Assembly (NCBI RefSeq): GCF_047948215.1 | Contig: NC_134457.1 | Coordinates: 85,350,898 to 85,414,897 of the forward strand | DNA length: 64,000 nucleotides | Direction: 5' to 3' | Source of the DNA: Lycorma delicatula | Taxonomy: Eukaryota > Arthropoda > Insecta > Hemiptera > Fulgoridae | Part shown: positions 35,061 through 47,409 of the stretch, piece after piece | Layout of the letters: the number at the start of each line of letters is the position of its first letter | How positions within the stretch are numbered: position 1 is the first letter of the stretch | Program-made: the position numbers and the translations under genes | The notes under the pieces: generated by a model | Database searches by the model: none | Seen by the model: the letters and a program-made list of their open reading frames with translations, nothing else | Told to the model about the DNA's origin: nothing

Positions 35061-36181
35061 ACACACACACACACACACCTCTCTGTCTCACCGCGCGCGC
35101 TGGCCTTATGTCAGGAACTTAACCTAAAACCATGAAATATGGTATATACTTTGTGTATTTAGGGGATTGATGTTGAAATTAAACATTTTATTAGTTTTTG
35201 GATTTTAGGTTTTAACAAAATATAATAGCATTGAAAGTATCATTGAAAAATAATACTTACGTACTATTCTGCTCGTACTCCCTTTAATTGCATGTTGCAA
35301 TAAAAATTGCTTTTGTTTAAGTATTTCTTGTACGAAACTTGGATCGTACGCAGATAAATAGATAGAGATTAAAAGAGCGGCTGGCAGCCTAAATGATTTC
35401 AGCATAAAATGGCTTTTGTGAACTTACTGTTTTTTCTGAGTTTACAAATTCAACTCTATGTTCTGAAAAAAAAATCAGGGTCTGACTTACAAGGTTGGAT
35501 CGTATTCCTGAAGGAGAAAACTCTAGAAATCAAACGTTTATTTTATTTAAGTGCCACATATTCCAGGAAAAGATGTCTGGTGTCTCATCGGATTATTGAC
35601 AATAACTTACACATCAGATGTTCTGTATAATCTTCCATACTTCTCAAATGACATGTGAATGAATCATGCCTAGTTAGATAACTGGGCAGTTACTAAGGAA
35701 TCAAAAAGATCTCTATAATGTTCTTGAATAAAAAATCTGTAAATCTACATATTAGGTTGAATTATTTAATCTTACTTGTTTATTAAAAACTTTCTGTATT
35801 AACTTCTGCTATGGTAAGGGCTATACAAACACCAAATAGCAGTTGAGGATTGGTAAATGGAAAATTTTCAGTTTTACTTGTCAGAAAAGTTTTTCTCTTA
35901 CTATCTTCAACTTCTCATGTCCATGACCCAGTTTAACTCAGCATTATTGAGAGACAAAAGGTCTAAAAGTTCTTAGGTTTAATTCCAAACTGGTGGAAAA
36001 TGTAAATTCTATATTAAGCGTCGTAAGTGCTACTACCTTTCAGTACATAAGTGTGGTTTATGTTAAAAAATACATCCTGTATGCAGACATTACAAGTGCA
36101 TTTAATAATGGCAGATATCTGAACCTGAAAGTTTGAGATACATTTTTCTTTTTGAGACTGAGATTAAGGTTTATAAATAAA
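33436..36181. other. AT-rich noncoding DNA
   Basis: No coding similarity. It includes long T tracts at 33445-33470, a CG/AC-rich point at 34235-34262 and a compound microsatellite at 35022-35100. CpG density falls over the right part. Confidence 0.5.
35022..35100. repeat. Compound microsatellite (CT)n-(AC)n-(CG)n
   Basis: A CT run of about 35 bp is followed by AC repeats and ends near CCGCGCGCGC. The open frames it creates on the minus strand (RERERE, CVCVCV) are artefacts. Confidence 0.95.
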
Positions 36182-36946
36182 CTAGCAGACCCGGCAATGC
36201 TTCGCTATTGAGTATATATATATATATATATATATATAGATTAAATGAACAAAATTAAAAGTTTGATAAAACATTAAAAACTGAACATTACGGATCTTCA
36301 CAAAATTTAATCTTTCACTTTTCCCCTTTCCCCTTTTTCGTTTTTCCCTTGTTCCTTTTCCCTTTATTTCCTTTTCCATTTCTCCTCCCCTTTCCACATC
36401 CCATTTCCCCCTTTTCCTATTATCCCTGTTTCCATTTCCCTTTTTCCCGCGCGTAAATCGGCCAACTAGTTTTTTTCTATAGCGAACATTAAAAAACATT
36501 GCCTTTTATATACATAGAAGAAGAAAGACAATTTATATATTTGTTTCGTAATTATCTCGACACCAGTACCACCTAGCGAGTCCATTTTTCGCAAAAATAT
36601 TTTTTTTTTTCACGTAAATAATAATGTAATATGAATATGAGCCAAATCGGACCATAAATGCAATTTTTCCAAATATCTCAACCCCAGCGCCATCTAGCAG
36701 GTCCATTTTTTTGCAGAGGTATTGCTTTCCATGTAAGTAACACATATTCTGAGTATGAGCCAAATCGGACAATAAATTCAGTTTTTCGCAATATCTCGAC
36801 CCCAGCGCCACCTAGCGGGTGCAGACTAATTCAGAAACCTTTGCGGGCGTGCGCACAACTCACCAAAGCATCGCAATCGGATGAACGGTTTAGGAAGGCA
36901 TAAGAGACATACAGACAGACAAACATTCATTTTTATATATATAGAT
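36182..36946. repeat. Dispersed element with tandem ~120-bp units and TA-rich ends
   Basis: It begins ACTAGCAGACCCGGCAATGC, then TTCGCTATTG and a (TA)n run (36213-36238), and ends GACATACAGACAGACAAACA followed by TTTTTATATATATAGATA. These termini are typical of abundant insect repeats often linked to RTE-type LINEs. Internally, a unit containing ATCTCGACnCCAG, CCACCTAGCGnGTCCATTTTT and GAGCCAAATCGGACnATAAA recurs about 2.5 times (from about 36554, 36677 and 36796). A pyrimidine-rich tract lies at 36308-36447. I see no reading frame with similarity. Confidence 0.65.
36308..36447. repeat. Polypyrimidine low-complexity tract
   Basis: About 140 bp made almost only of C and T, with repeated CCCTTTTC/CCTTTTCC-like words. 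Translated on the minus strand it gives a Lys/Gly/Glu-rich frame that I do not call. Confidence 0.9.
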
Positions 36947-37252
36947 AAATCTTTTATTTTAATCGGTACATAATGATATATTACTTAGATCATGTTATTA
37001 TAAAATAAACTGTAAATATAAAAATATAAATTGTAATTTAAGTCCATTTTAATTATTTAAAACATGAAATAAGGTAAGCACATTAAATGTAAAAAAGTAT
37101 TTCAAAAATCATTCACAGTTTAGAAGGCGTTATTGAAAATATTTTGAGCACATATTTCTATAGTGTGCTCATTGCATCCTGTATGCAGAAAATTCAGAAT
37201 TTTTGTAACAAAAATTTAATATTAAAAATTCACTGAAAAAGTAATACTGTTA

Positions 37253-37533
37253 TCCAAAAAAATTACAATGAAATTGTAAACCATGTAAGAGTCTTACTAC
37301 TCTTAACAGCCCGATTTCATTTATTAAACAACGGATAATCATAAGAATTGTATTATTTCTGTGAATATGATATGCATTACATACAGGGTCATTCACGGTA
37401 ATGACCCTGTATAAATGAAATCTGGCCGGTAAGTTTTGTAACAAGTTTTTCTATTTTTTGCTTATCATATGGAACGGATTATCATATGCGAGACTTACCG
37501 TACGGTTTTCAATTTCATTGTAATTTTTTTGGA
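37253..37533. mobile_element. MITE (281 bp) with 24-bp perfect TIRs and TA flanks
   Basis: TCCAAAAAAATTACAATGAAATTG-type TIRs match exactly at 37253-37276 and 37510-37533 and are flanked by TA (37251-37252 and 37534-37535), as in Tc/mariner-derived MITEs. No coding capacity. A second palindrome is nested inside. Confidence 0.88.
37381..37412. other. Palindrome nested in the MITE
   Basis: ATACAGGGTCATT (37381-37393) is the exact reverse complement of 37400-37412 around CACGGT. The outer ATACAGGGT resembles a transposon end, so this may be a tiny fold-back inside the MITE. Confidence 0.85.
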
Positions 37534-38340
37534 TATCACTGCGTTTTTTTTTTTAATGAATTACTGATAATTATTAAAATTATCTTATGGATTTATTATT
37601 AAAATATATTGCCTTTCTAGAACAAACAAATATACATTTTTTTATTTCTAGGCCAGTTTTTTTTGTTGATAGTCATATTCATTTATTTTTCCTTTTTTAA
37701 TAAAACTATAATGACCTTCACGAATCGAAGATCCGTGATGTAATATTGTACTTATTTGTAAGAGTAACCCTTGATTTTTATCGTATCGTATTCGTGGACA
37801 CACTTTTTATATTGTTATGAAATGAACTTTTTTTTTATTTCTCCATCAAATAGTTCTAATTGTGAAATAAGCATTTTACCAATCGAATTTATTTCTGTTT
37901 TATGTAACAAATCTCTTTGTTGCCATATTTGCAACACTTTCCTACTGTTCGTGTTTTTTGTTTTATTAGCAGCTATAATCTATCGTAAACTAATACTTTT
38001 TTTTTTAATGAAATGATGTGAATTAAAAAAATTGTTTCATCTTCAGTACTTTCATTTACATAAGAGCATTTACTATTAAAACAAGCCGTAGTATATTTTC
38101 TTTTAAATTTTACTATTTCAAGTATACATTATATAAAGTTTGCTACCAAGCGGCGCGATTCGTAAACCCTCCTTTTTGAGGAAAAGTGACATATTCGAGC
38201 CCGCGGTTCATCAAATGGAAGAAAAAAACGTTGTCCAACAAAATTCGAGGTATTTTTTGAAAGTATTATTTATTACTAATCTAATTGAATTGAAATATAA
38301 TGTTTTCATGCCTATTTTTTAAATTTTTCCACCATTTTCA
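37534..38340. other. AT-rich noncoding DNA
   Basis: T-rich, no coding similarity. A short CpG-containing piece (about 38148-38235) precedes the candidate promoter. An open frame at 38140-38322 has no recognised motif. Confidence 0.45.
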
Positions 38341-38452
38341 TTTCACTCTTAGGTTAGGTCATGTTTAGAACTGTAAACATAGTTCGTTCACTTCGCCGTG
38401 CTACCCCGTTCTGCGGACTCTTAGCGACGAAGTTCTAACGAACTTCTTGACT
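38341..38452 (+). promoter_or_regulatory. Candidate promoter/5' UTR exon of p66
   Basis: This short stretch has about nine CpGs, more than its surroundings, and ends CTTCTTGACT|GTAAGC, a possible splice donor at 38453. The p66 start-codon exon has an acceptor and so needs an upstream noncoding exon, and CpG depletion typical of a methylated gene body begins just to the right. No TATA box or clear initiator stands out. This is inference; the true first exon could be elsewhere, even outside the window. Confidence 0.25.
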
Positions 38453-41400
38453 GTAAGCAATCTTTTAATTGTGGGTTAAATAAATTGGTATTGATTTTTT
38501 TTTAAATGGTTCAGCAGTTTATTATAAATGGTAACCGAAGTATAATAAGGTAAGCCAAAATATTATATTGAGTTATATGAAAACAATTTTGTTGCCTGGT
38601 TTGGTTGAGGTAATTATTATTATTTTTTTTAATGACTTTTTAGAAAATATTACATTTTCATAAATATAAACATAATGATAAAATTTTATAATATTCAACA
38701 TACTGGTCTATAGACTCATTTTTATGGGTATCAAATAATTGATTTGATAGCCTGTTTTTATTTCTTAAATTCTCGTCTTTGAACATGGCATAGTAATGCC
38801 ATAGTAATCTAGACAAGAATGTATGTAAGCATAAATGTTAATAATGATTACAATTTTAGTATTTTGTAAAGGCATTTCAAAGCAGAACCGTATGGTTTAT
38901 TTATATTAAGCTGTATTTATATTATCTTAGAAGTATTAAAAGTTAAACATGGTTTCTTTCGTAATTTGTAGTTGAATTGCGTATAAGAAATATATCTTAA
39001 TCTTCCGTCACACAAGCAGTTGAATTTTGTCAAATAGGTATCTATTTTTTCTGCATGGTTTTTTGCCTGTTCATGGCTTGGTCATTTTATCCCTGCTCGT
39101 TTCTCTTTTCAGACCTTTATTGACAATGTGAAAGAGGTGAAATTTTGTTTTCTTTTCTAAGTTTTATTTTTTTGTGTTAAAATTCAACCCATCAGAATAT
39201 AGTAAAACGTCTTTCCAAAAGAAATAGAAAACTCAAACAGAAATCTTACTTGTGACAATTTGTACATCAGTGTACTTTTTGAGACCTATTAAAAAGAAAA
39301 TTTTGTTTATTGGAACTGCTAGAAAAAAAAGATTCCCCAAAATTGAAAAAAAAAGATTTAGTTATCACAACTTCCATTTTGATTCTCTAAAAGCCAAGAC
39401 TTTGTTGAGCTATACAGTTAAAAAGAAAATCAGTACTCATATCTGTTACACATGATAAAATTGAAATAGACACAGAATCAGAAAAACGATCATTGTTGCC
39501 AGCTACCTATGCAGCAAAGTTGGAGTGGATACTGTGAATAAAATGTTTTCTAGTTATTCTGTTTCAAGAATTACCAGAAGGTGGGCATTAATTCTACTTT
39601 ACTCAATCTTAAACAGAAATAAATATACAAATATTTTTTTTCTATTTTAAAGTCCTATGACTTCCCCATTGAAATGAAAGCATTCTATAATAACCTGGAA
39701 ATGGATATAATGAAAAAACACCTGATAAAATAGGAAGTGTTACTGTTGCCAGTTACATAAAAAGTTTTTTTTTTTTAAATGTGGTCTACAAAGAGATTGC
39801 AGAACATGAAACTGAAAAGCTTACTAACAAAATAAATGTAGAAGAAAAAAATTAGCAATACAACCATCACATGGGTCAAATGAAAAAAGATGTTCTCTAT
39901 AAAAAACATTCCAAAATAATTTGCAATTAATGTTATCAAAATATTCCTTACTAAATTTTTTTACAATGTTTCAAATCGCTTAGAAATGTTTTCTTTATAT
40001 TTCTGTCAAATAAATAATATATTTATGTATTAATATAAAAAAGTTTTTAAAAGTTAGAAAAATATAAAAAATGTAGAATATTTTAAAAATGTATTTTCAC
40101 AGTCACATTTACTTTTTTTTAATGTATCTATCTGCCTTTTAAACATTATTAATGATTATTATTAGAACACTAAATAAAAAAAAAGAAAGAAGAATGAAAT
40201 TAAAGATTGCTATATTTAATGAAAAAAAAAGAAAAAAGGAATAGGTGTTTGGTAAAACCCAACAGACTAAGACTATAAAAATTGAAGCGAGTGATGAAGG
40301 TTAATATTTCTAAAGAAAAAGGGGGTTGACTTTTTTTTAAGAATAATCGATTTATGTATTAATTGTGAAAGATTAATTTTATCTAAAAAAAGTGAATTTA
40401 TTATGTAAAGTCTTGAAGATCAACCATATATCGTTATTGAGTTATTCAAATTTTAAGTTATTTGAAAAAAATGTGTATTTGAATATGAAATATTTCTACT
40501 ATACAATCTCTAGTTTTGTTTTATGTATCTTACGGCCTTGTAATTTTTCTACTTTCTCTTAAGTGGTGGTTATCGTTTATGGAATTATTTTAAATGGTAA
40601 TGAAGATATGCCCCGTTGCATATATTTATGATTGCTTGACTGCTTCAGGCACATTATTATCTAACTGTTGGGATCAATTAGACATTAATCTAATAGTTAT
40701 ATCAATTTAAAATTTTAAGTATGTGTTTGACTAAAATAAAATTTGTATTTATGAAATTAAAACCTGAAAAAGTCGCATTGATAATAATTATTCTTTATTC
40801 CCAAACTAAATTTATAAAAGAGTGAAGTGTGAATTCTCATTGATAAAGTGGTTTAAATTCATGATATTTCTGGGTTGATAATTACACATTAATTTAGAAG
40901 AAATTTAATTAAAATTTTAATGTAGTCTTGAAGCAGCGAATAAATATGATTAAAATGAATAGCCTTACTGAAATAATCAACTCAGTTTATTTTATTAAAA
41001 ATAATAATATTATTATTTACATTAGGTTTAGATGCAGTAAAAAAATAAATAATGAATAATGGACCTTTTGTCATTAATTATCGATATAAGGTGTTCTAAT
41101 AAAGAGATAAAACAAAGTTTTTTATACTTTAAGTTCGTACAGTATAACAAAATTATAGCAGAGTTGCAGCTTTAATAAATAATTTATTTTTATTCATGGT
41201 AATATTTAATATGGTAATTGTCATATTAGTATTAACACACTAAAACAACATTGATGTTAAACCAAATCCATTACATTCTAAAAAAAGCTGGTTTTTGTAT
41301 AGAACTCAAAATATATTTTCTTATTATGTATTTAAAAATTGTTATTGACTTTATGACTTTACTGATGTTCTTATTTATTAGTTTTTTATTTCTTCATTAA

Positions 41401-41879
41401 AAAAAAAATATTCCACTGTGGTTTGTTGAACATTTTGATGTTGGACCTAACTATTGTGTGGTAGAACATGATAACATGCAGTTAGGTAATAATTACTTGT
41501 ATCATTGTGAGAATGTCACAATACTTGATATAATAATAATAATTAGTTCTATCTGAAGAAAGTAATTTTTATTACAAAAATTTACTTCCACCAAAAAATC
41601 AGAAACTATTTCTAAGAATGTGATTTCTTACTTTAACACTGATAAGGTTTCAAACTGTTTCACTCTGACCAAACTGCGATTAGACTTTTTTTAAATTCTA
41701 GTCTGTGAAATGAAATTAAAACGTTAGAAATTTGTATAAAAGAAATACTTTTGGAGGTAATTGCTTCCAATGGAGATTTGATGGAATGGTTTATAGTTTA
41801 GTTGGATGCACCTTTCATGCTACTTAATACTGAAGTAAGTGAGATGTTTTTGGTCCTCTGCACCTGTTCCTGGATAACT

Positions 41880-43250
41880 GTTTAATTCTTGAGGAAGAGT
41901 AAGTTTTATTGCTACATGTATTCAAGGTAGTCCATGTAAAATCATTTACCAGTGATGTGTGCTTACCTCATCTAAAATATACACCTTTGATAAAAATGCT
42001 CTGATCTGAGAAATTGTGGGAAGTTGAGTATTTACTTCATAGAAGAGGCTTTGGGTGATTCCTCTGTGGTCTTTCCTTACTCTCCTTAGCCCTTCTAAAA
42101 GATAAATTGCTAATAATGCTTTTGTATCTGGTTGACATTTTTGTGCAATTGTTTATTATTTTGAAAAGATATACTTGATTAATAATTTTTTATTTCATCT
42201 TTGACCAATTTTGTATAGAAAGATACTGGTATAATATTTATCCCAAAAAGGGACAAAATTTAGAGAAGATTTGGGAGACTAAATAATTAAAAATTATAGT
42301 GTGGTTATAATTAAAAATTATAGTGTAAGTTTCAGACATGTCATTTTATCATGGCTGTTCACAGTGTTATTAGGGAATCCTAATCATATTCATGTGTTTA
42401 TGTTTGTGGATATGTAGACTGAATCCAGACAGCTCCCACTCTCTGAAGAGCTGTTATAAGAAAGTGCATAATATGACTTCTTGGCATCATGTGTTGTATT
42501 CCCTATAAGAGTAAATCTTTCTCTCTCAATACCCACTTTATTGTGGTTTTGTTGATCCTGTCTTCTCTGGTTGTGTGTATGTATTTAGGATGAGAAGGAG
42601 ATCTGACTGCATTCAACAAGCACCTCAGCAACATGTTGGACATTTTGTGTTGCCATCAGCTAGAAGAGTTCCCAGACTGGTCCACATTTACAACACATTC
42701 CTGAAACTATTCAAATATATGAACACAATACCATAAGTCAACAGATCCCTTCCAACACCCTTACGATGAATCCAATAAGTTGCAACAAACAGATACCCCC
42801 TAGGGAAAATGTATCAAAGATAAGATAAAAGTTAGATATTAAGAAAGGGATGATCAATTCTCAGACAAATTGTTAAAAGACAGACAAACCAAATTGAAGG
42901 AATAGTTTATAAGCAGTTCTTTAGGTGCTCATATCTTACCTTGAATTGAACAATTCCTCCAGATATTAAAGTCACCAGAGAATAGGTCAGGGTTCCTTAA
43001 GAACAACCCTAAAATTTCTTTCCCTCATCCTAAGAATTACATTGCATCTGGTAGTATCCAAGTGAACAAAAAGCATGTCCATTCTGGAGAGTAAATTTTG
43101 CCCTAGGTTTAATCCATCTGTTTCCTGTCTATTGTAGGGCTTTACAATAAACTCCTGCAAATTAATCAGTTTGAAGTGGTGTTCAGGTTTCTGTTTGTGA
43201 TAAAAAATCTGTAAAAACATTGAATCCAAAATGATTTGTATCATGTTTTA
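41880..43250. other. Unidentified higher-complexity segment
   Basis: Base composition is more even here than in the flanking AT-rich DNA, as in old transposon relics. Translations of both strands are broken by stops and I recognise no family. An 85-codon minus-strand frame (43244-42987) has no known motif. Confidence 0.3.
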
Positions 43251-44431
43251 TTTAATTTATTATTTTTTATTCATCTGGATTGTACTTCTCCATACGATTA
43301 CATTTTCTTTACTGTATTACTTCTAACTAGAAGTTCATGAATTACGTTTACTTAAATTTTTCATTAATATGTATCTGATGTAAAATTTTTCTTATTAAAG
43401 TAAATGAAACTAATGTGTATGTAAATTAATTTCTGTAAGTTTTTCTTTATTGATAATTTTAACACTGTTAAAATTTTCTTTTTTTGAAAAAAATAATGTG
43501 ATAGATACACATAAAAAGGTATGGTAGTTAGATGTGTTAAAATTTTATTTCATTATTTTAATAGAATTTTTTAATTGTTTAGTTGAGAAAATAGTGGCTC
43601 ATTTTGTATTAACTGTTTTTTTTTTTTAATTTAGTAGTGGTTCAGTGTGAAATCGTTTTATCAATGGACAATTTAGTGTATTAACTGGATTTACATTACA
43701 TTTATGTTTGAACTATAATTTTTTGATAAGATTGTAGTTTTCTGTTGTGTTAATCCAAGATGATCTCATTTTCACTTCAGTGGCTTGATATACTGTTAGT
43801 TAATATTTTTTATTCTAGAGTATCTTTTTAAAAATTACATTACTTTACATGAAGTTACATACAGCTGGTGCTGCTTTTCTGTTCCTAGTCTTCAAGTCAG
43901 TCTGTTATAATAGTCAGTTCCCTCCATGTTTTTTATCCAATTGCCTGTTCAACTTCATCTAACCACTTGCATCTTGGATGTTTTGTATATTATGTGCAAC
44001 TTGGGACCATTTTAGCTACTTTAGGAAGTTGATCCTGACCCATTCTATTGACCAACAAGTTGTATTTTCTACAACTCTTTCAAGATGCCTGCAGCAATAC
44101 TCATATTCTTATATTATTGTTTCTTACTCGATCCAAGTCTTTTCGCAACTATATCTCAGGAATCTATTTTAGATTTTAGTTGTTAGTAATTTTGGCTTGG
44201 ACTTTGAAGTAAAATCCTAGATTTCTACCCCATACAAAAATACACTTTCAGTAAATGTGATTTAAAGCACACAACAGTTTTTTTTTATCTTTTCTTATGT
44301 TCTTATTCCAAAGTACACTGTTGATATGACCCTATGGATATTAAATTTGTAATAGTATTTATTTTTTTCCAAATTATATTTGTATTGCAAAAATGCATCA
44401 CATTGTTTGAGTTGATTTATTGTATAGTTTA

Positions 44432-44435
<4 letters not shown>

Positions 44436-44471
<36 letters not shown>
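44436..44471. repeat. (TA)n microsatellite
   Basis: About 18 TA units without interruption. Confidence 0.95.
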
Positions 44472-44472
<1 letters not shown>

Positions 44473-44854
44473 TTTTTTTTTACTCTGATATCACCTGTTT
44501 AAGTACATTAATATGATTGTAAGAAAGGAAGTCATTTGAATAGAATGATTTGTGATTTGTAATGAAATGTAAAACCTATATCCGGAAATAAACCCAGGAT
44601 CTCTTTAATTACTTTTAGTCTTGTTTATAAACTATTTTTTGTCTCCCTAACTTTCTCAAGTTTTTTTTCACTAGTATTCATTTCATTTTTTTGAATTAAC
44701 TGTTACAATTAGTGTAGATTTGTTAAATTTCTTCATTTTCTTTGTTGTGTTTTAATAGTTTATCAGCGCAACTATATACATGCACTTTACAATTATATAA
44801 TTTTAAGATCATTTAAATTATTGGTACAGGTTTTGTATTAACTTTTGTTTATAT

Positions 44855-44912
44855 TTATATATACACATATATATATATATATACACGCACACACATATAT
44901 ATATATATATAT
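44855..44912. repeat. (AT)n/(AC)n microsatellite
   Basis: Alternating AT runs interrupted by ACACGCACACAC. Confidence 0.93.
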
Positions 44913-46464
44913 TTGTACACATTTTTTATGGGTATGTGTTTAGCCAAAATGAGAGCGAAAAGAATTATTGTAAAAGTGTTTTTTGTGATTATTAATATCG
45001 AATTGTTTCAGCAAATGGTTTCTGATAGAATTTTTTTTCTACATGTATGTGTATACATTACTATATCCATTACTTTTTTTAAGTGTTTGTCTAATGTCTA
45101 ATTTATTATTATGCATACTCATAGTTCTCTAAAAATAGGACAGCATTGTTTAACTTTGGTTAGTTAAAGAAAATACCAGCACCTGTTAAATTATTTATAA
45201 CTTCCTGTGTGATTGTTATCTTTGTGTTTGTTAACTATACCAGTCAACTGTGTTTCTTTAAATGTATCACTACTTTTGAATCTAATTTTATTTTCAATGC
45301 ATTAAAACTTAATGTAGGAATAATATTTAACAAATATTTTTTTATTATAATTTTTGAAATTGCGTTGTAATGTTAAAAATAAGCAGTCGTAATTTTTTTT
45401 TTTGTTAACACTTATTTAGTACGTTTTATATTTTTAAATTTCGGTTTACTTTTTTATTTTTAATTTTAATTTTGCATGTTCCTGTTAGTCCTCCATTGTA
45501 ATGGATACAATTTTCTTATCTTTTAAAATAAATCATTGTTTGCTTTGTTTTGATTTTTATTAATTATTTTGTATTTTAAATGTTGTGAATGTCAAAAAGT
45601 TTACCTCTGTAAGATTTATTATCTGTACTTTAATCATTAATTTAAATAACTACAGTACAATTTCATGCGTGTGTAATTTAATCTTGATATAAGTGATGTT
45701 TTAGGACATTTTACTTTATTTTTTATTAGTAATTCTGTAGGAGTTGCTTATCAGTAATTTAATAATATGTAGGCGATTTCCTGTAGATAATGAATGTGAA
45801 CAAGATTGTTATTATTTTAGTTTTATTTTATTTGTTTGAATATCTTTTTAAATATTAATTAGTTAGTTATGTACGTGTAATACTTTAGAAGGGTTTGAGT
45901 CTGTAAGAAAATATTATATTTTCAGAAATGTAATTTTTTTTGTGAATTAAACATTTGTTTTTGGAGGTATTTGTGTGTGTATGTGTGATAATTTTATTAT
46001 ATAAATTAATGAATTCACCTTAGTAAAAATTTAAGGAAGGAGGTATTCTTCGCTTAATCATATATTATTATTTTATTTTAAAGGATGTGTTTTTGGAGAT
46101 ATTTCAGTATATTGTATACCGGTATTATTATATTTTGATATAAAAAGGTACCTTGAATATATAATTTATATATTCTACATTGTGCACTACTAATAATGAA
46201 AATAACTTGCTATTTTTTTAATAATGATTTAAAAATTATGGTAACCTAAAGGTATAGAAATTTTTAAACTGTTTCATTTTAACAGCCTCACTTATGAGAT
46301 GAAATCATGTAAAACGATGTAGAAAGATGTTTTTAATACATCTACCCATGTTTATTTATTTTAAGAATATCATTCTTTAATGATAATTTAATTGATTTGT
46401 ATGAAGTTTGTTTTCTTAAAATCATAAATTAGTTTTTACAAGTAATTTTTATATTTTTTTGCAG

Positions 46465-46537
46465 TGTTACACTAGGCCGTGTTTAGAATGGAAAAAATGG
46501 ATGTGGATGAAGAGTGTGTTGTAGACCTAAGTGCTGG
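46465..46537 (+). CDS. p66/GATAD2 (simjang) first coding exon
   Basis: p66 is a structural and repressive subunit of the nuclear NuRD (Mi-2) complex. The exon follows a pyrimidine tract and GCAG acceptor (46461-46464); 23 nt of 5' UTR precede ATG 46488. The 50 coding nucleotides give MEKMDVDEECVVDLSA plus the first two bases of a Gly codon, ending at a GG|GTAAGT donor (46538). The short acidic MDVDEE start fits arthropod p66 proteins. Exon 2 starts with the one base needed to complete Gly17, and the proteins join sensibly, which supports the call. A second in-frame ATG lies at codon 4; the first was chosen as the longer match. Confidence 0.85.
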
Positions 46538-47363
46538 GTAAGTTTTAATAATTATTTATTTTATAAAATATAAATACTTAAAACAATTATATAAAACCAA
46601 ACATACTTATGAAATTTACAAAAAAAAAAAACAAAATGTATATGGAAAAAACAATTGCGGTTACTAGTCTACAGTTGTGGTTATTAGTCTGTTTTAGAAT
46701 ATAGTAACATATCTTAAGAAAAATTACGACAAAAATCAAAAAGCCTAGAGACAATGTGATTAGACAAAATTAGTCTTTTCAGTTTGGTGCTGCCAGTACT
46801 GAACATCCAGTCTGTTGCTCTGTTTATATGTGGGTGTCCGATTATTCATTTTTAAAATATTTTGTGGTAAATTAGGAAACAGAGATGTAATTTAACATGC
46901 TGCCATTTTGTTAATAATTTTCTTTTTTTAACTGATAATATGAGTGTAATCAACACGTGGCTCTTGTACGTGTAATTTTTGACAAAATTTAATCGTTATA
47001 ATAATTTTAAATAAAGTTATTATAGACTTAAAGAAAATCATTGAGTTAATTTATCAAAAATGTATTTGCTATTAATCTTTTTTTATATATATTACTAGGT
47101 TCTGTTTGTATACATAAGCCATGAAGGTTGTTAGTACTTTATGAGATTGTGTATTCATTATTTATTTATTTTCTTCTTTTACTTCATCTGCTAGTTTGCT
47201 AATAGAATTTGTCGATTATTTCTGTCTAACTGTTCTGTGGGGGGTAAGAAAGAAATGCTGGTAGGCATTCTGTATGTATATCTGCATTTTTTTATACCAT
47301 TTTGTGAAGGTGATTTATCTGGTAGGTTCCAGTTAATTGATTATCTGTCTTATTTTTCCATAT

Positions 47364-47366
<3 letters not shown>

Positions 47367-47408
<42 letters not shown>
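47367..47408. repeat. (TA)n microsatellite
   Basis: About 20 TA units; it creates a spurious Ile-Tyr repeat frame. Confidence 0.95.

Positions 47409-47409
<1 letters not shown>

Larger units (their letters stand above)
38453..46464 (+). other. Noncoding DNA, probably first (5' UTR) intron of p66
   Basis: AT-rich and CpG-poor. It holds (TA)n microsatellites (44436-44471; 44855-44912). A compositionally richer but unrecognised stretch lies at about 41.9-43.25 kb. No coding exon with similarity was seen. It ends with a pyrimidine tract and GCAG acceptor (46461-46464). Confidence 0.4.

Noticed and set aside
34791..35078. Open frames with RERERE and CVCVCV repeats
   Set aside because: They are translations of the (CT)n-(AC)n microsatellite.
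36182..36499. Lys/Glu/Gly-rich frame on the minus strand
   Set aside because: It is a translation of the polypyrimidine tract and the TA repeat.
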